Origin: an uncultured Eubacteriales bacterium
GTDB taxonomy: Bacteria > Bacillota > Clostridia > Oscillospirales > Acutalibacteraceae
Direction: 5' to 3'
Length of the DNA: 53,542 nucleotides
Assembly: GCA_949293815.1 (NCBI GenBank)
Contig: CASFEZ010000012.1
Coordinates: forward strand, 1-53,542
This document shows positions 15,064 to 24,016 of the stretch, piece by piece (position 1 is the stretch's first letter; each line of letters begins with the position of its first letter). The position numbers and the translations under genes are program-made. The notes beneath the pieces were generated by a model. The model was not told the origin of the DNA and did not search any database. It saw nothing but the letters and a program-made list of their open reading frames with translations.

Positions 15064-15417
15064 ATGATGTATCTGAAAGCATTTTTAATTGGCGGACTGA
15101 TTTGTATGATTGGACAGCTGTTGGTCGATTGGACAAAACTGACCCCGGCACGGATTTTGGTTGGCTTTGTGGTGCTCGGCGTGGTATTGGGCGCGATTGG
15201 TTTATATGAACCGTTGGTGGAATTTGCCGGCTGCGGCGCAACCGTGCCCCTGACCGGCTTTGGCAATACGCTGGTGCAGGGAACGCGCCAGGCGATTGAG
15301 GAAAAAGGCCTGATAGGCGCCATGACCGGACCTTTGAGCGCCGGTGCGGCGGGCATTCTGGCGGCGGTTATGAGCGGTCTGGCGGTGTCCTTTTTGGCAA
15401 AGCCCCGGGCAAAGTAA
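15064..15417 (+). CDS. spoVAE: Stage V sporulation protein AE (SpoVAE, spore dipicolinate channel subunit)
   Basis: Protein of 117 aa with three or four membrane helices. MMYLKAFLIGGLICMIGQLL, TKLTPARILVGFVV, GAIGLYEPLVEFAGCGATVP and FGNTLVQGTR are hallmarks of the SpoVAE/SpoVAC family, which moves calcium-dipicolinate into the forespore and out on germination. The ATG at 15064 (or the adjacent one at 15067) is preferred to 15010 because the family begins at this hydrophobic segment; GGGAGG is 12 bases upstream. The usual partners spoVAC and spoVAD are not next to it: the neighbours are a phosphopantetheinyl transferase and rnhA. The gene therefore stands alone here, either because the operon is split or because it is a relic of sporulation. 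Confidence 0.9.
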   Translation: MMYLKAFLIGGLICMIGQLLVDWTKLTPARILVGFVVLGVVLGAIGLYEPLVEFAGCGATVPLTGFGNTLVQGTRQAIEEKGLIGAMTGPLSAGAAGILAAVMSGLAVSFLAKPRAK

Positions 15418-15426
15418 AAAAGAAAT

Positions 15427-15460
15427 AAAAAAAGGCGACGGCAGCCGCCTTTTTTATTTT
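15427..15460. terminator. Bidirectional terminator between spoVAE and rnhA
   Basis: AAAAAGGCG (15429-15437) pairs with CGCCTTTTT (15446-15454), bounded by A-rich and T-rich runs that suit both convergent genes. Confidence 0.75.
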
Positions 15461-15489
15461 ACCAAAGTTTACTATAAATAGGTGGATTT

Positions 15490-15933
15490 TCACGGAGCGG
15501 TTTTGTATTTTTCCGTCTGCCGCACCGCTTCCGCGTCGCACCGCTCGTTTTCCGGGTGTCCGTTATGCCCTTTGATCCAGTGAAAAGTCAGCTTATGCGG
15601 TCGCGCCGCCTGCAAAAAAGCTTCCCACAGTTCCCGGTTGGGAACGGGCTTGTTGTCGCTTTTTTTCCAGCCCCGCTTCTGCCAGCCGTAAACCCAGCCT
15701 TTGGAAACCGAGTCGGCTACATATTTGGAATCGGTGGTAATCAGCACCTCGCAGGGGCGGTTCAGCGCCCGCAGACCTTCGATCACCGCCGTCAGCTCCA
15801 TGCGGTTGTTGGTGGTTTCGGCCGCGCCGCCGCTGATTCGTTTTTCATATTTTCCGTATCGTAAAATGCTGCACCAGCCGCCGGGACCGGGATTGCCGGA
15901 ACAGGCGCCGTCGGTATATAGCTCAACTGTCAT
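15490..15933 (-). CDS. rnhA: Ribonuclease HI
   Basis: Protein of 147 aa that cleaves the RNA strand of RNA-DNA hybrids. The acidic active site is complete: Asp in [15 protein letters not shown], Glu in [13 protein letters not shown], Asp in TTDSKYV and Asp in NERCDAEA. The [18 protein letters not shown]-type handle and the [16 protein letters not shown] motif are those of bacterial RNase HI. Length is typical. AGAGGAAACC precedes the ATG. It is transcribed toward spoVAE and away from the nucleotidyltransferase gene. Confidence 0.96.
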   Translation of the reverse strand: MTVELYTDGACSGNPGPGGWCSILRYGKYEKRISGGAAETTNNRMELTAVIEGLRALNRPCEVLITTDSKYVADSVSKGWVYGWQKRGWKKSDNKPVPNRELWEAFLQAARPHKLTFHWIKGHNGHPENERCDAEAVRQTEKYKTAP

Positions 15934-16071
15934 GGTTTCCTCTTTTCCCCATGTTTTGTATGGGTATGCTTTTCTTCATTATAGCTTTTGAAAGAATTTT
16001 TGTCAACGCAGGTTTATTTTGCAAGCGGCGGGTAAAAATAGGAGCAGTAAGCATTTTGAAAGGATGATTGT

Positions 16072-18390
16072 ATGAAGGCTGTCATACTGGCAGGCGGCGA
16101 GGGAAAGCGCCTGCGTCCGCTGACCGACCATACGCCAAAGCCGATGGTGCCGTTGTTTTCCGAACCGGTGCTGTTTTATCTGCTGTCCCAGCTGGAGAAA
16201 TGCGGTGTGGAGGAAGCGATAATCGCGCTGCGCTTTCTGCCGGAGGTGATTCCCCATGCCTTTGGGGAATCATTCAAACACATGAAGCTGCACTATCGTA
16301 CCGAGGAATCCCCCCGGGGGACGGCCGGCGCAGTGAAGGACGCCGCCAAAGGATTTGACGAGCCGTTTTTCATTGTCAGCGGCGATGGGGTCTGCGATTT
16401 TGATTTTAACGGTATTTTGACCTATCACAAAGCCGCCGGCAGCCAGTTTACCGTGGTTTGCCACGAAGTGCGCCAGCCCGGTGAATACGGGCTTGTAAAA
16501 AAGAGCGAGGACAATCGAATTTTATCCTTTATTGAAAAACCCAGCTGGAACCGAACCGACGGGAATTTAGCGAATACCGGCGTTTATATCTGCGACCCGG
16601 CGGTGCTTGATTTGATTGCCGATGACGGCATGGTGGATTTTGCGGCGGATGTGTTCCCGATTCTTCTACAGAATCAAACGCCGTTTTATGCCTATCAGGA
16701 AAGCGGCTACTGGTGTGATATCGGCGACCCGGAGAGCTATAAGTCCTGTCACCGCGCCGCGTTTGACGGTGAGATTGACCTGTCGCTGCCCCAGGTGCAG
16801 AAAGATGTATATTCCCCCGCTGAAATCCCTTCTGGCAGCTATACCATCATTCCCCCGGTCTGGTTCGGGGAAGGGGTGAGCGTCGGCAAAGACGCGGTCA
16901 TCGGTCCGTATACGGTCATTGGCGACGGCTGTACCGTGCAGGGCGGCGCTTCGGTGCGCAAATCGGTTCTGCAAAACAAAGTGTTCTGCGGCGAGGGGGC
17001 GCTGGTCAGCGACAGCATTCTTTGCGAGGGCGTTTCGGTGAAAAAGGACTGCCGTATTTTTGAACAGGCGGTGATTGGCGCCAATACGGTAATCGGCGCG
17101 GGGTCAACGGTCGGGAGCAATGTTTATATCAGCTCCGATAAAAATATTGCAAAAAATTCCATCATATCGGAAAATATTTCGGAGGGCTTCCAGCAGCCGC
17201 AGCTGCCGGAAAACGGCGATTGGCGCGGGGCGGCGTTTACCGAAATCTCCGTCAAGTCCGCGGCGGCGCTGGGGGCTGCGTTCGGCAGCGCGAAATCCGG
17301 CAAATATATCGCCGTGGGCAGCGATGGCAAAAACAGTTCCGACAGCATTCTATCCGCTATCTGCGGCGGATTGATTTCCGCCGGCGCCAATATTTGGCAT
17401 ATGGGACGCAGCTTTTGTTCGCAGTTTTTATATATGCTGACTTACAGCGGCATGAACGGCGGTGTTTATGTTTCCACCGAGGCGGGTGAGGTTTCGATTT
17501 CGCTGCGCGGGGAACACGCGCTGCCGCCCGACCGCAAAACCGAGCGGGACTGCGCCTATCGGTTCCGGCGCTCGGATTTTACCCCCTGCAACCCGGAGCA
17601 TTGCGGTTCGGTGCGGGATATGTCCTATTTAATTCCCATGTACCGGCGGCAGCTGGGGCTGTTTAAGAATGAGTACTACGGCGGGCGCAGCTTTCATATC
17701 GCCAGCGAAAATCAGGACATTCGGGATTTTTGCCGGGAGTTTTTCGGACGACACTGCGTAGAGGAGGAGGGACTGCCCACCTTTCATATTGCGCGGGACG
17801 GAATGAAAATGACCCTGACCGACGAGCTGGGCGAGCTGGCGTCGTATGAAAGCCTGTTGGTTTTGTGCTGTTACGATGCGTTTATGCAGGGCAGCGATGT
17901 GGCGGTGCCCTATGACGCGCCAAAGGTAATCAATCGTCTGGCGGCGGAAAAGGGCTGCCATGTGATTCGCTGCTGCGATGAGGATGATACCGTAAATCCG
18001 GAGGCGGCGAAATTGATTGCCGACTGCGTATGGAGCCGGGACGCGCTGTTTATGTGCGTAAAGCTTTTGGACATGAGCATTCGCTATGCCACCGATTTAC
18101 ACGGGCTGTTGCAGCGCCTGCCGGTGTTCTTTGTGTACGAAAAGTCCCTGTCCGTGCCCGGAGAGGGCGCGTTTACCGGAGAAATCCTGCGCCGGTTCGG
18201 TGAGGAAAGCGATGAGAAAACCGGCGTCGGTGTTCGTCTGTCCGGTGAAAAGGGCGATGTGCTGCTGACGGCGGCCTCCCAGGGGCAGCGCATCCGCATT
18301 CTGACCGAGGCGGAAAACGAGGAAACCGCTATGGAGCTTTGCGGCGAAATGGAGGATAAAATCTGCGCCATGATGAACCAGTTCTCCTGA
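16072..18390 (+). CDS. Sugar-phosphate nucleotidyltransferase fused to a degenerate phosphohexomutase domain
   Basis: Protein of 772 aa in three parts. Residues 1-235 are a nucleotidyltransferase (AVILAGGEGKRLRPLTDHTP, SGDGVCDFDF, EKPSWNRTDGNLANTGVYI) like mannose-1-phosphate guanylyl- or glucose-1-phosphate transferases. Residues about 255-370 form a left-handed beta-helix of hexapeptides (VSVGKDAVIGPYTVIGDGCT). Residues about 385-770 align in layout with phosphomannomutase. However, the phosphoserine loop (normally TASHNP) reads YVSTEAGE, and the metal loop (normally DGDxDR) reads ARDGMKM. Seen: both key motifs are lost. Known: fused proteins of this type occur in Clostridia and cyanobacteria. 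Inferred: the mutase part is probably structural or regulatory and the protein makes an NDP-sugar for surface glycans. FlGTA-type neighbours are absent. Confidence 0.85.
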   Translation: MKAVILAGGEGKRLRPLTDHTPKPMVPLFSEPVLFYLLSQLEKCGVEEAIIALRFLPEVIPHAFGESFKHMKLHYRTEESPRGTAGAVKDAAKGFDEPFFIVSGDGVCDFDFNGILTYHKAAGSQFTVVCHEVRQPGEYGLVKKSEDNRILSFIEKPSWNRTDGNLANTGVYICDPAVLDLIADDGMVDFAADVFPILLQNQTPFYAYQESGYWCDIGDPESYKSCHRAAFDGEIDLSLPQVQKDVYSPAEIPSGSYTIIPPVWFGEGVSVGKDAVIGPYTVIGDGCTVQGGASVRKSVLQNKVFCGEGALVSDSILCEGVSVKKDCRIFEQAVIGANTVIGAGSTVGSNVYISSDKNIAKNSIISENISEGFQQPQLPENGDWRGAAFTEISVKSAAALGAAFGSAKSGKYIAVGSDGKNSSDSILSAICGGLISAGANIWHMGRSFCSQFLYMLTYSGMNGGVYVSTEAGEVSISLRGEHALPPDRKTERDCAYRFRRSDFTPCNPEHCGSVRDMSYLIPMYRRQLGLFKNEYYGGRSFHIASENQDIRDFCREFFGRHCVEEEGLPTFHIARDGMKMTLTDELGELASYESLLVLCCYDAFMQGSDVAVPYDAPKVINRLAAEKGCHVIRCCDEDDTVNPEAAKLIADCVWSRDALFMCVKLLDMSIRYATDLHGLLQRLPVFFVYEKSLSVPGEGAFTGEILRRFGEESDEKTGVGVRLSGEKGDVLLTAASQGQRIRILTEAENEETAMELCGEMEDKICAMMNQFS

Positions 18391-18447
18391 CACTGCGTCA
18401 AAGCGGCGGCAATCAGCCGCACGCTCTTCTGGCGGTAAGGCAAAGAC

Positions 18448-18476
18448 TTGACTTTAGATGAAAAAAATAGTAAGAT
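18448..18476 (+). promoter_or_regulatory. Promoter of the rnjA operon
   Basis: TTGACT (18448-18453), a 17-bp spacer and TAAGAT (18471-18476), about 225 bp before the RNase J start codon. It may drive the whole rnjA-to-ftsH block. Confidence 0.6.
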
Positions 18477-18481
18477 AAGAT

Positions 18482-18702
18482 AGCTAAGCTATGACAGCTT
18501 TTTTGTGGCATATAACAAAAGTGTGCGGCAGCGCCGCTTCGGCGCCGGGGGAAGGGCGCGCTTTTGCTGTGGACTTGGTGCCGCCGATCGGAGCGTTCGG
18601 CGGTTTACATAGAAAAAAATAGAACAACAAAAATGGCTTGCCGCAGGACGGTTTTTTTGTCGTGCGGCGAAGCGGTAGTTTTTTGACAAAAAGGAGAATT
18701 AC
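18482..18702 (+). promoter_or_regulatory. Structured 5' leader of rnjA
   Basis: The 312-bp gap before rnjA (18391-18702) holds a promoter and a leader of about 220 nt rich in hairpins. The last one is the longest: GCTTGCCGCA (18636-18645) pairs with TGCGGC-GA-AGC (18663-18673) with an inner GAC/GTC pair, ending 18 bases before the AAAGGAG site. A CCGCCGA / TTCGGCGG stem lies at about 18581-18603. No known riboswitch family is recognised. Autoregulation of a ribonuclease through its own leader is a plausible reading. Confidence 0.5.
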
Positions 18703-20481
18703 ATGCCAAAACAGAAAAATGATTTAGCATCGGTGCGTGTTGGAACCAAAATGACGCCTGCCCGCAAAGGTCGTCCGGTTCGCGAACCGCGCACAAGAAA
18801 AGAGGGCAAACCCAAAAAAGCGGAAAAGCCCATCCGTGTTTCTTTCCTGGGCGGTTTGAATGAAATCGGAAAGAATATAACGGTTTTTGAATATGATGAG
18901 GATATGTTCATCCTGGACTGCGGGCTTTGTTTTCCCGATACCGATATGCCCGGCGTAGATTTGGTGCTGCCGGATTTTACCTATATTACAAGAAACGCGG
19001 ACAAAATTCGCGGTATCGTGATTACCCACGGTCACGAAGACCACATCGGCGGACTGCCGTATCTTCTGAAAGAGATTCACGCGCCGGTTTACGCCACCCG
19101 CCTGACCGCCGGTCTGATTATGGGCAAGCTCAAGGAGCATAATCTGGACAAAACCGCCGTTTTGCAGGTGATTAAGCCCGGTGATACCATAAAGCTGGGC
19201 GCATTCACCGTCGAGGCGATCCATGTCAACCACTCCATCCCCGACCCGATAGGCGTGGCAATTAAATGCGCGGCGGGTACGATTATTCATACCGGCGACT
19301 TTAAGATTGACTCTACGCCCATTGATGGTGAGATTATCGATTTGGCGCGGTTTGCCGCGCTGGGGAAAGAGGGCGTTTTGTGCCTGATGACCGATTCCAC
19401 CAACGCGGAGCGGGCAGGGTATACCGAAAGCGAGAGAAAAGTCGGCGGCTCGCTGGAGCATCTGTTCAGTTTGGCGGGGCACAGGCGCGTGATTGTCGCG
19501 ACCTTTGCGTCCAATATCCACCGGGTGCAGCAGATTATCGATGTGTCCGAAAAACAGGGCAGAAAAGTCGCCCTGTCCGGCAGAAGTTTGGAAAATGTCG
19601 TTGCCGTAGCGGCGGAGCTTGGGTATTTGAAAGTGCCGGACGGCATTATCATATCCGTGGATGAGGTCAGAAAATATCCGGATGAACAGGTTACACTGAT
19701 TACCACCGGCAGCCAGGGCGAGCCGATGTCGGCGCTGACGCGCATGTCCTCCTCCGACCACCGCAAAGTGCAGATTACGCCGAATGATGTGGTCATTATC
19801 TCCGCCACCCCCATCCCCGGCAACGAAAAAACCGTCGGCAAGGTGATTGACGATTTGCTGAAACTGGGCGCGGAAGTCTTTTATAACCAGATGTACGATG
19901 TACATGTGTCCGGTCACGCCCGCCAGGAAGAGCTGAAAATGATTTTGAGCATCGTGCACCCGAAATTTTTTATTCCCGTGCACGGAGAGCGCAAGCACTT
20001 AACGGCAAACGCCGCCCTGGGTGAGGCAATCGGTATTCCCACAAGCAATATCCTGCTTGTGGAAAACGGTACGCAGGTTACCTTAACGAAAAAGGAAATC
20101 AAAGCCGATACCACCGTACCCGCCGGACGGGTGTTTGTGGACGGTTACGGCGTGGGCGATGTGGGCAATATCATTCTGCGCGACCGCAAAAAGCTGTCGG
20201 AGGACGGTCTGGTGGCTGTCAGCATGGCAATCGATACGGTCAATGGCGAAATTGTATCCGGTCCGGTGATGGAATCCCGCGGGTTTGTCTATGTGCGTGA
20301 TTCCGACGAGCTGTTCCATGACGCCTGCGATTTGGTAGAGGAGATTACCGCCCGCTATACCCGCAACGGCAAAATTGATATTCCCGCCACCAAAAACCAT
20401 ATTCGCGATGAGGTTGCGCGGTTTATGTATGAGCGCACCAAGCGAAGCCCCATTGTTGTGCCGATTCTTTTGGAGCTGTAA
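18703..20481 (+). CDS. rnjA: Ribonuclease J
   Basis: Protein of 592 aa, a metallo-beta-lactamase/beta-CASP nuclease combining endonuclease and 5'-3' exonuclease activity in mRNA decay and rRNA maturation. Seen: a basic, probably disordered 43-residue N-terminal extension rich in Lys/Arg/Pro, then RVSFLGGLNEIGKNITVFEY, the zinc motif THGHEDHIGGLP, GDFKIDSTP, the beta-CASP motifs ATFASNIHRVQ and SGRSLENV, and VSGHARQEELKMIL with PVHGE. The C-terminal domain ends in RSPIVVPILLEL. AAAAGGAG lies before ATG. It heads a tight operon with TIGR04076, rplI, dnaB, tilS, hpt and ftsH. The basic extension is longer than in Bacillus RNase J1. Confidence 0.96.
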   Translation: MPKQKNDLASVRVGTKMTPARKGRPVREPRTRKEGKPKKAEKPIRVSFLGGLNEIGKNITVFEYDEDMFILDCGLCFPDTDMPGVDLVLPDFTYITRNADKIRGIVITHGHEDHIGGLPYLLKEIHAPVYATRLTAGLIMGKLKEHNLDKTAVLQVIKPGDTIKLGAFTVEAIHVNHSIPDPIGVAIKCAAGTIIHTGDFKIDSTPIDGEIIDLARFAALGKEGVLCLMTDSTNAERAGYTESERKVGGSLEHLFSLAGHRRVIVATFASNIHRVQQIIDVSEKQGRKVALSGRSLENVVAVAAELGYLKVPDGIIISVDEVRKYPDEQVTLITTGSQGEPMSALTRMSSSDHRKVQITPNDVVIISATPIPGNEKTVGKVIDDLLKLGAEVFYNQMYDVHVSGHARQEELKMILSIVHPKFFIPVHGERKHLTANAALGEAIGIPTSNILLVENGTQVTLTKKEIKADTTVPAGRVFVDGYGVGDVGNIILRDRKKLSEDGLVAVSMAIDTVNGEIVSGPVMESRGFVYVRDSDELFHDACDLVEEITARYTRNGKIDIPATKNHIRDEVARFMYERTKRSPIVVPILLEL

Positions 20482-20490
20482 GGTGCTTGT

Positions 20491-20829
20491 ATGATGAAAA
20501 AAGTAAAGATTACCATCTTAAAAACCACGCTGGACAAAGAGCTGGCGACCGAGTACGGTATCCCCGGGCTTACGGTCTGCCCGCTGATGCGTCAGGGGCA
20601 GGTGTTTTTCGCCGATTACGCCAAGCCCGATGGGTTCTGTGATGAGGCGTGGAAAGCGATTTACCAATATGTGTTCGCGCTTGCACACGGCGCGGAAAAA
20701 GATTTGTTTTATTACGGCGACTGGATTAAAACCCCCGGCGTCGCCATTTGCAGCTGCAACGACGGTCTACGGCCGGTTATCATGAAACTGGAGACCACCG
20801 ACCTTGTATCCGTTGCCGACGAAACTTGA
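20491..20829 (+). CDS. TIGR04076-family protein of unknown function
   Basis: Protein of 112 aa, starting nine bases after the rnjA stop with AAGGTG upstream. Seen: KVKITILKTTLDKELATEYG, then CPLMRQGQVFFADYAKPDGF, a helix AWKAIYQYVFALAHGA, and the conserved YYGDWIKTPGVAICSCNDGLRPVIMKLE. Spaced Cys residues (CPL, FCDE, CSCNDG) suggest a metal or redox site, although no catalytic mechanism is known. Homologues occur as free-standing small proteins in many anaerobes. The position in an operon with RNase J and replication genes gives no specific function. Family recognition is from memory of the conserved C-terminal motif. Confidence 0.75.
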   Translation: MMKKVKITILKTTLDKELATEYGIPGLTVCPLMRQGQVFFADYAKPDGFCDEAWKAIYQYVFALAHGAEKDLFYYGDWIKTPGVAICSCNDGLRPVIMKLETTDLVSVADET

Positions 20830-20855
20830 AATCTTTCCGGAAAGGATGATACATA

Positions 20856-21296
20856 ATGGATGTGATTCTGACTCAGGATGTCAAAAGCCTTGGTAAAAAA
20901 GGCGAAAAAGTCCGTGTGAACGACGGCTACGGCAGAAACTTTCTGCTGCCCCGCGGTCTTGCCAAAGAGGCGAACGCGCAGGCGATAAGCGAGCTGAAGA
21001 ACCGCGAAGCGGCAACCGCCTATAAAAAAGCGGAGGAGCTGAAAAAAGCAAAAGAAGATGCCGCGAAAATGGAGGGAAAAACCATTGTCGTCACCGCCAA
21101 AGCCGGTCAAAACGGCAAGCTGTTCGGCTCGGTGACCAGCAAGGAGATTGCCGAGGCGCTTTTAAGCCAGTACGGCGTTTCTGCCGACAAAAGAAAGATT
21201 ACCTGCGCCGAAATTAAGGCGTTCGGCACCTATGAATGCGAAGTCAAGCTGCACGCGGATGTGACGGCGAAGTGCTTTGTGCGCGTAGGCGAATAA
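20856..21296 (+). CDS. rplI: 50S ribosomal protein L9
   Basis: Protein of 146 aa. The N-terminal globular domain (VILTQDVKSLGKKGEKVRVN and GYGRNFLLPRGLAKEA) is the L9 signature and binds 23S rRNA at the L1 stalk base. A long connecting helix (about 42-75, rich in Ala/Lys/Glu) leads to the C-terminal domain containing GKLFGSVTSKEIAEAL. AAAGGATG precedes the ATG. The rplI-dnaB order is widely conserved in bacteria. Confidence 0.97.
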   Translation: MDVILTQDVKSLGKKGEKVRVNDGYGRNFLLPRGLAKEANAQAISELKNREAATAYKKAEELKKAKEDAAKMEGKTIVVTAKAGQNGKLFGSVTSKEIAEALLSQYGVSADKRKITCAEIKAFGTYECEVKLHADVTAKCFVRVGE

Positions 21297-21312
21297 GGCG
21301 GAGGAGTTTGCT

Positions 21313-22686
21313 TTGGCGAATGATTTGAGCTTTACGCCCGAGGGCGAGCTTCCCTTTTCCCTGGAAGCGGAACAGGCGGTGCTGGGGTCGATTCTGTTGG
21401 ATCCGTCCTGTTTGAACACGGTTGCCATGACGCTGAAGGCGGAGCATTTCTATTTGCAACAGCACCGGGATATTTATACCCATATGCTGTCGCTGGATTC
21501 CGCCGCCGGCGGTAAAATCGACGCGCTGCTGCTGCTGAATCGGCTGAAAGAGGATAAGCTTTTTACCGATGAAAGCGGTAAAAACTATTTGTATCAGCTT
21601 TCGCAGAATGTGCCGACCACCGCCAATGTGGAAGCCTATGCGCGTATTATTAAGGAAAAATATTATATCCGCAGCCTGATTACCGCTTCGCGGGAAATCA
21701 TCGACAGCGCCGTGTCCGGCGCCGAAAACGCGGATCTGCTGCTGGATTTTGCGGAGCAGAAAATTTATAATATCCGCCAGGGGCATACCGTGGCGGGACC
21801 TACCCGCCTGAGCGATATTGTGCCTGGGGTGTATGAACGGCTCTATCAGCTCTCCTCGCCCGAGCGGGAGGAATACATGGGGCTGAAAACCGGCTTTGAG
21901 GATATTGACCGAGTGACCACCGGCTTAAATAAGTCCGATTTGATTATCATCGGCGCCCGCCCGGCCATGGGTAAAACCAGCTTCGCGCTGAACCTGGCGC
22001 GGAATGTGGCGGTGCGCGGTCATAAAAGGGTGCTGTTTTTCTCGCTGGAAATGGGCAAGGAGCAACTGGCGCAGCGGGTGCTGGCAACGGAAGCGCGGGT
22101 GGAGAGCACCAAGATGCGCACCGGCCGCTTTTCCTCTGCCGAATGGGAGAAGCTGGCGCAGGCAACCATTTTTCTTTCGGATTTTGATATTTATTTTGAC
22201 GATACCTCCGACATTACCGTGCCGGAGATGAAAGCGCGCATTCGCCGCCTGAAAGGCGTGGACTGCGTGATTATCGACTATTTGCAGCTGATGAAATCGG
22301 CTGTGCGCACCGATAACCGCGTACAGGAGGTTACCGAGATTACCCGCAGCCTGAAGCTGATGGCGAAGGATTTGAATATTCCGGTTATCACCTGCGCCCA
22401 GCTGGCGCGCGGCACGGAAGCGCGGGGCAAATCCCATAAACCGCAGCTTTCCGACCTGCGAGAGTCCGGCTCTATTGAGCAGGACGCGGATATTGTTATG
22501 ATGCTGTACCGGGATAATTATTATTCCGATACCGGCGAGGACGGACCGGCGCTGCCGAATTCGGCGCAGGTGCTGATTCAAAAGAACCGTCACGGACCCA
22601 CCGCCGATATTGACTTGAACTGGATTCCCGAATTTACCCTGTTTACCACCAAGGAACGCAATTTAGATGAAGACGAAAGCGCTTAA
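21313..22686 (+). CDS. dnaB: Replicative DNA helicase DnaB
   Basis: Protein of 457 aa beginning with TTG at 21313, supported by GGAGG ten bases upstream and by the family N-terminus (LPFSLEAEQAVLGSILLDP). The N-terminal helical collar (1-150) is followed by the RecA-like motor: Walker A ARPAMGKTSFALNLA, FSLEMGKEQLAQR, Walker B DCVIIDYLQLM, and QLSDLRESGSIEQDADIVMM near the C-terminus. As a hexamer it unwinds DNA at the replication fork with DnaG primase. The end overlaps the start of tilS by 20 bases, implying coupled translation. Confidence 0.97.
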   Translation: MANDLSFTPEGELPFSLEAEQAVLGSILLDPSCLNTVAMTLKAEHFYLQQHRDIYTHMLSLDSAAGGKIDALLLLNRLKEDKLFTDESGKNYLYQLSQNVPTTANVEAYARIIKEKYYIRSLITASREIIDSAVSGAENADLLLDFAEQKIYNIRQGHTVAGPTRLSDIVPGVYERLYQLSSPEREEYMGLKTGFEDIDRVTTGLNKSDLIIIGARPAMGKTSFALNLARNVAVRGHKRVLFFSLEMGKEQLAQRVLATEARVESTKMRTGRFSSAEWEKLAQATIFLSDFDIYFDDTSDITVPEMKARIRRLKGVDCVIIDYLQLMKSAVRTDNRVQEVTEITRSLKLMAKDLNIPVITCAQLARGTEARGKSHKPQLSDLRESGSIEQDADIVMMLYRDNYYSDTGEDGPALPNSAQVLIQKNRHGPTADIDLNWIPEFTLFTTKERNLDEDESA

Positions 22687-24016
22687 CGCACTCCAAAGTT
22701 ACAAAATCTCTCTTACGGGGCGTCATGTGATTGCCGCCGTTTCCGGCGGCAGCGACTCCATGGCGCTTTTGCATTTTCTTGCCTTTTTGCAAAAAGAAGA
22801 ATCCTTTACCCTGACAGCCGCCCATGTCAACCACGGCATTCGGGGGAAAGAGGCCGACCGGGACGAACAGCTGGTGCGTGCCTATTGTCAAACGTTGGGC
22901 GTGAACCTCCAGACGCTTTGGGTCAATATTCCCGAAATGGCAAAGGCTTCCGGCGAGTCGGAGGAAATTTGCGGCAGGCGGGTGCGGTATGAATTTTTCA
23001 ATCGCATCGACCCGCATGCGCTTGTCGCTACGGCGCACCATTTGGAGGATGCGGCGGAAACCTTCTTTTTAAATTTGGCGCGGGGCACCGGTCTTTTGGG
23101 GCTTACGGGCATTCCGCCGGTGCGCGGGCAAATCATTCGTCCGCTGCTTACCTGCACCAAGGCGGAAATTCTACAGTATTGCGAGCAAAATCAAATTCCC
23201 TTTGCCACCGACAGCACCAACCTGTCGGACGACTATGCGCGCAACCGCATCCGGCACCGGGTGCTGCCGGTATTAGAAGAAATCAATCCGTCCTTTCTCA
23301 GCTGTTTTCAGCGGTGTCTGACACATTTGCAGGCAGATGAGGCGTTTTTGCGGCAGCAGACGCGAAACGCCGCCGCCGCGTGCCGTACAGCAGGCGGGTA
23401 TTCGGTCGAAGGTCTGCTGGCGGTTCCCGAGGCGCTGTTTTCCCGGGTGCTGGTATATGCGCTGCGGGAGCTGGGCGGAACCGCGCCGGAGGATAAGCAT
23501 GTACAGCGTGTCGCATCTTTTCTGCGGCAGGGCGGCAGCGATACCATGAACGGCGGCGCGGTCATGGTATCGGACGGTAAGAGGTTGTTTTGCAAAAAAC
23601 AGGCGGTTTTACAACAAATGGAGCCGGTTGTTTTGCATCGTTTGCCGGAAAGGATAACGGTTTTAGAAAAAACCATAACGTTTTCCTTAAAAAAACCGGA
23701 AAATTGGGAAAAAATTAGCAAAGGGGTATTTCAATATTCTATCAATCATGATAGAATAATATATCCTGTAATCATCAGAACCCGCCGCGACGGCGACCGG
23801 TTCCATCCCGCCGGACGGGGTGTCGGCAAAACGCTCCGGCAGTTGTTTTGCGAAGCGAAAACACCGCGCGAACAGCGGGATGAAGTGCTGTTGCTGTGTG
23901 ACGGGCAGGGGATTCTCTGCGCTGAGGGCTTCGGCATTGACGAGCGGGTAAAGCCGGCTGAGAATACGGGAAATACACTATATGTGACCATTCGGAGAGG
24001 CACAAATGATACATGA
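22667..24016 (+). CDS. tilS: tRNA(Ile)-lysidine synthase
   Basis: Protein of 449 aa that attaches lysine to C34 of the CAU-anticodon isoleucine tRNA using ATP. The PP-loop SGGSDSMALLHFL is near the N-terminus (about residues 26-38), followed by AAHVNHGIRGKEADRDE, ATAHHLEDAAETFFLNLARG and FATDSTNLSDDYARNRIRH, all typical of TilS. The central and C-terminal tRNA-binding domains end in the TilS-C motif (RRDGDRFHPAGRGVGKTLRQ). It starts inside the end of dnaB and overlaps hpt by 11 bases. The tilS-hpt-ftsH order is ancient in Firmicutes. Confidence 0.96.
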   Translation: MKTKALNALQSYKISLTGRHVIAAVSGGSDSMALLHFLAFLQKEESFTLTAAHVNHGIRGKEADRDEQLVRAYCQTLGVNLQTLWVNIPEMAKASGESEEICGRRVRYEFFNRIDPHALVATAHHLEDAAETFFLNLARGTGLLGLTGIPPVRGQIIRPLLTCTKAEILQYCEQNQIPFATDSTNLSDDYARNRIRHRVLPVLEEINPSFLSCFQRCLTHLQADEAFLRQQTRNAAAACRTAGGYSVEGLLAVPEALFSRVLVYALRELGGTAPEDKHVQRVASFLRQGGSDTMNGGAVMVSDGKRLFCKKQAVLQQMEPVVLHRLPERITVLEKTITFSLKKPENWEKISKGVFQYSINHDRIIYPVIIRTRRDGDRFHPAGRGVGKTLRQLFCEAKTPREQRDEVLLLCDGQGILCAEGFGIDERVKPAENTGNTLYVTIRRGTNDT

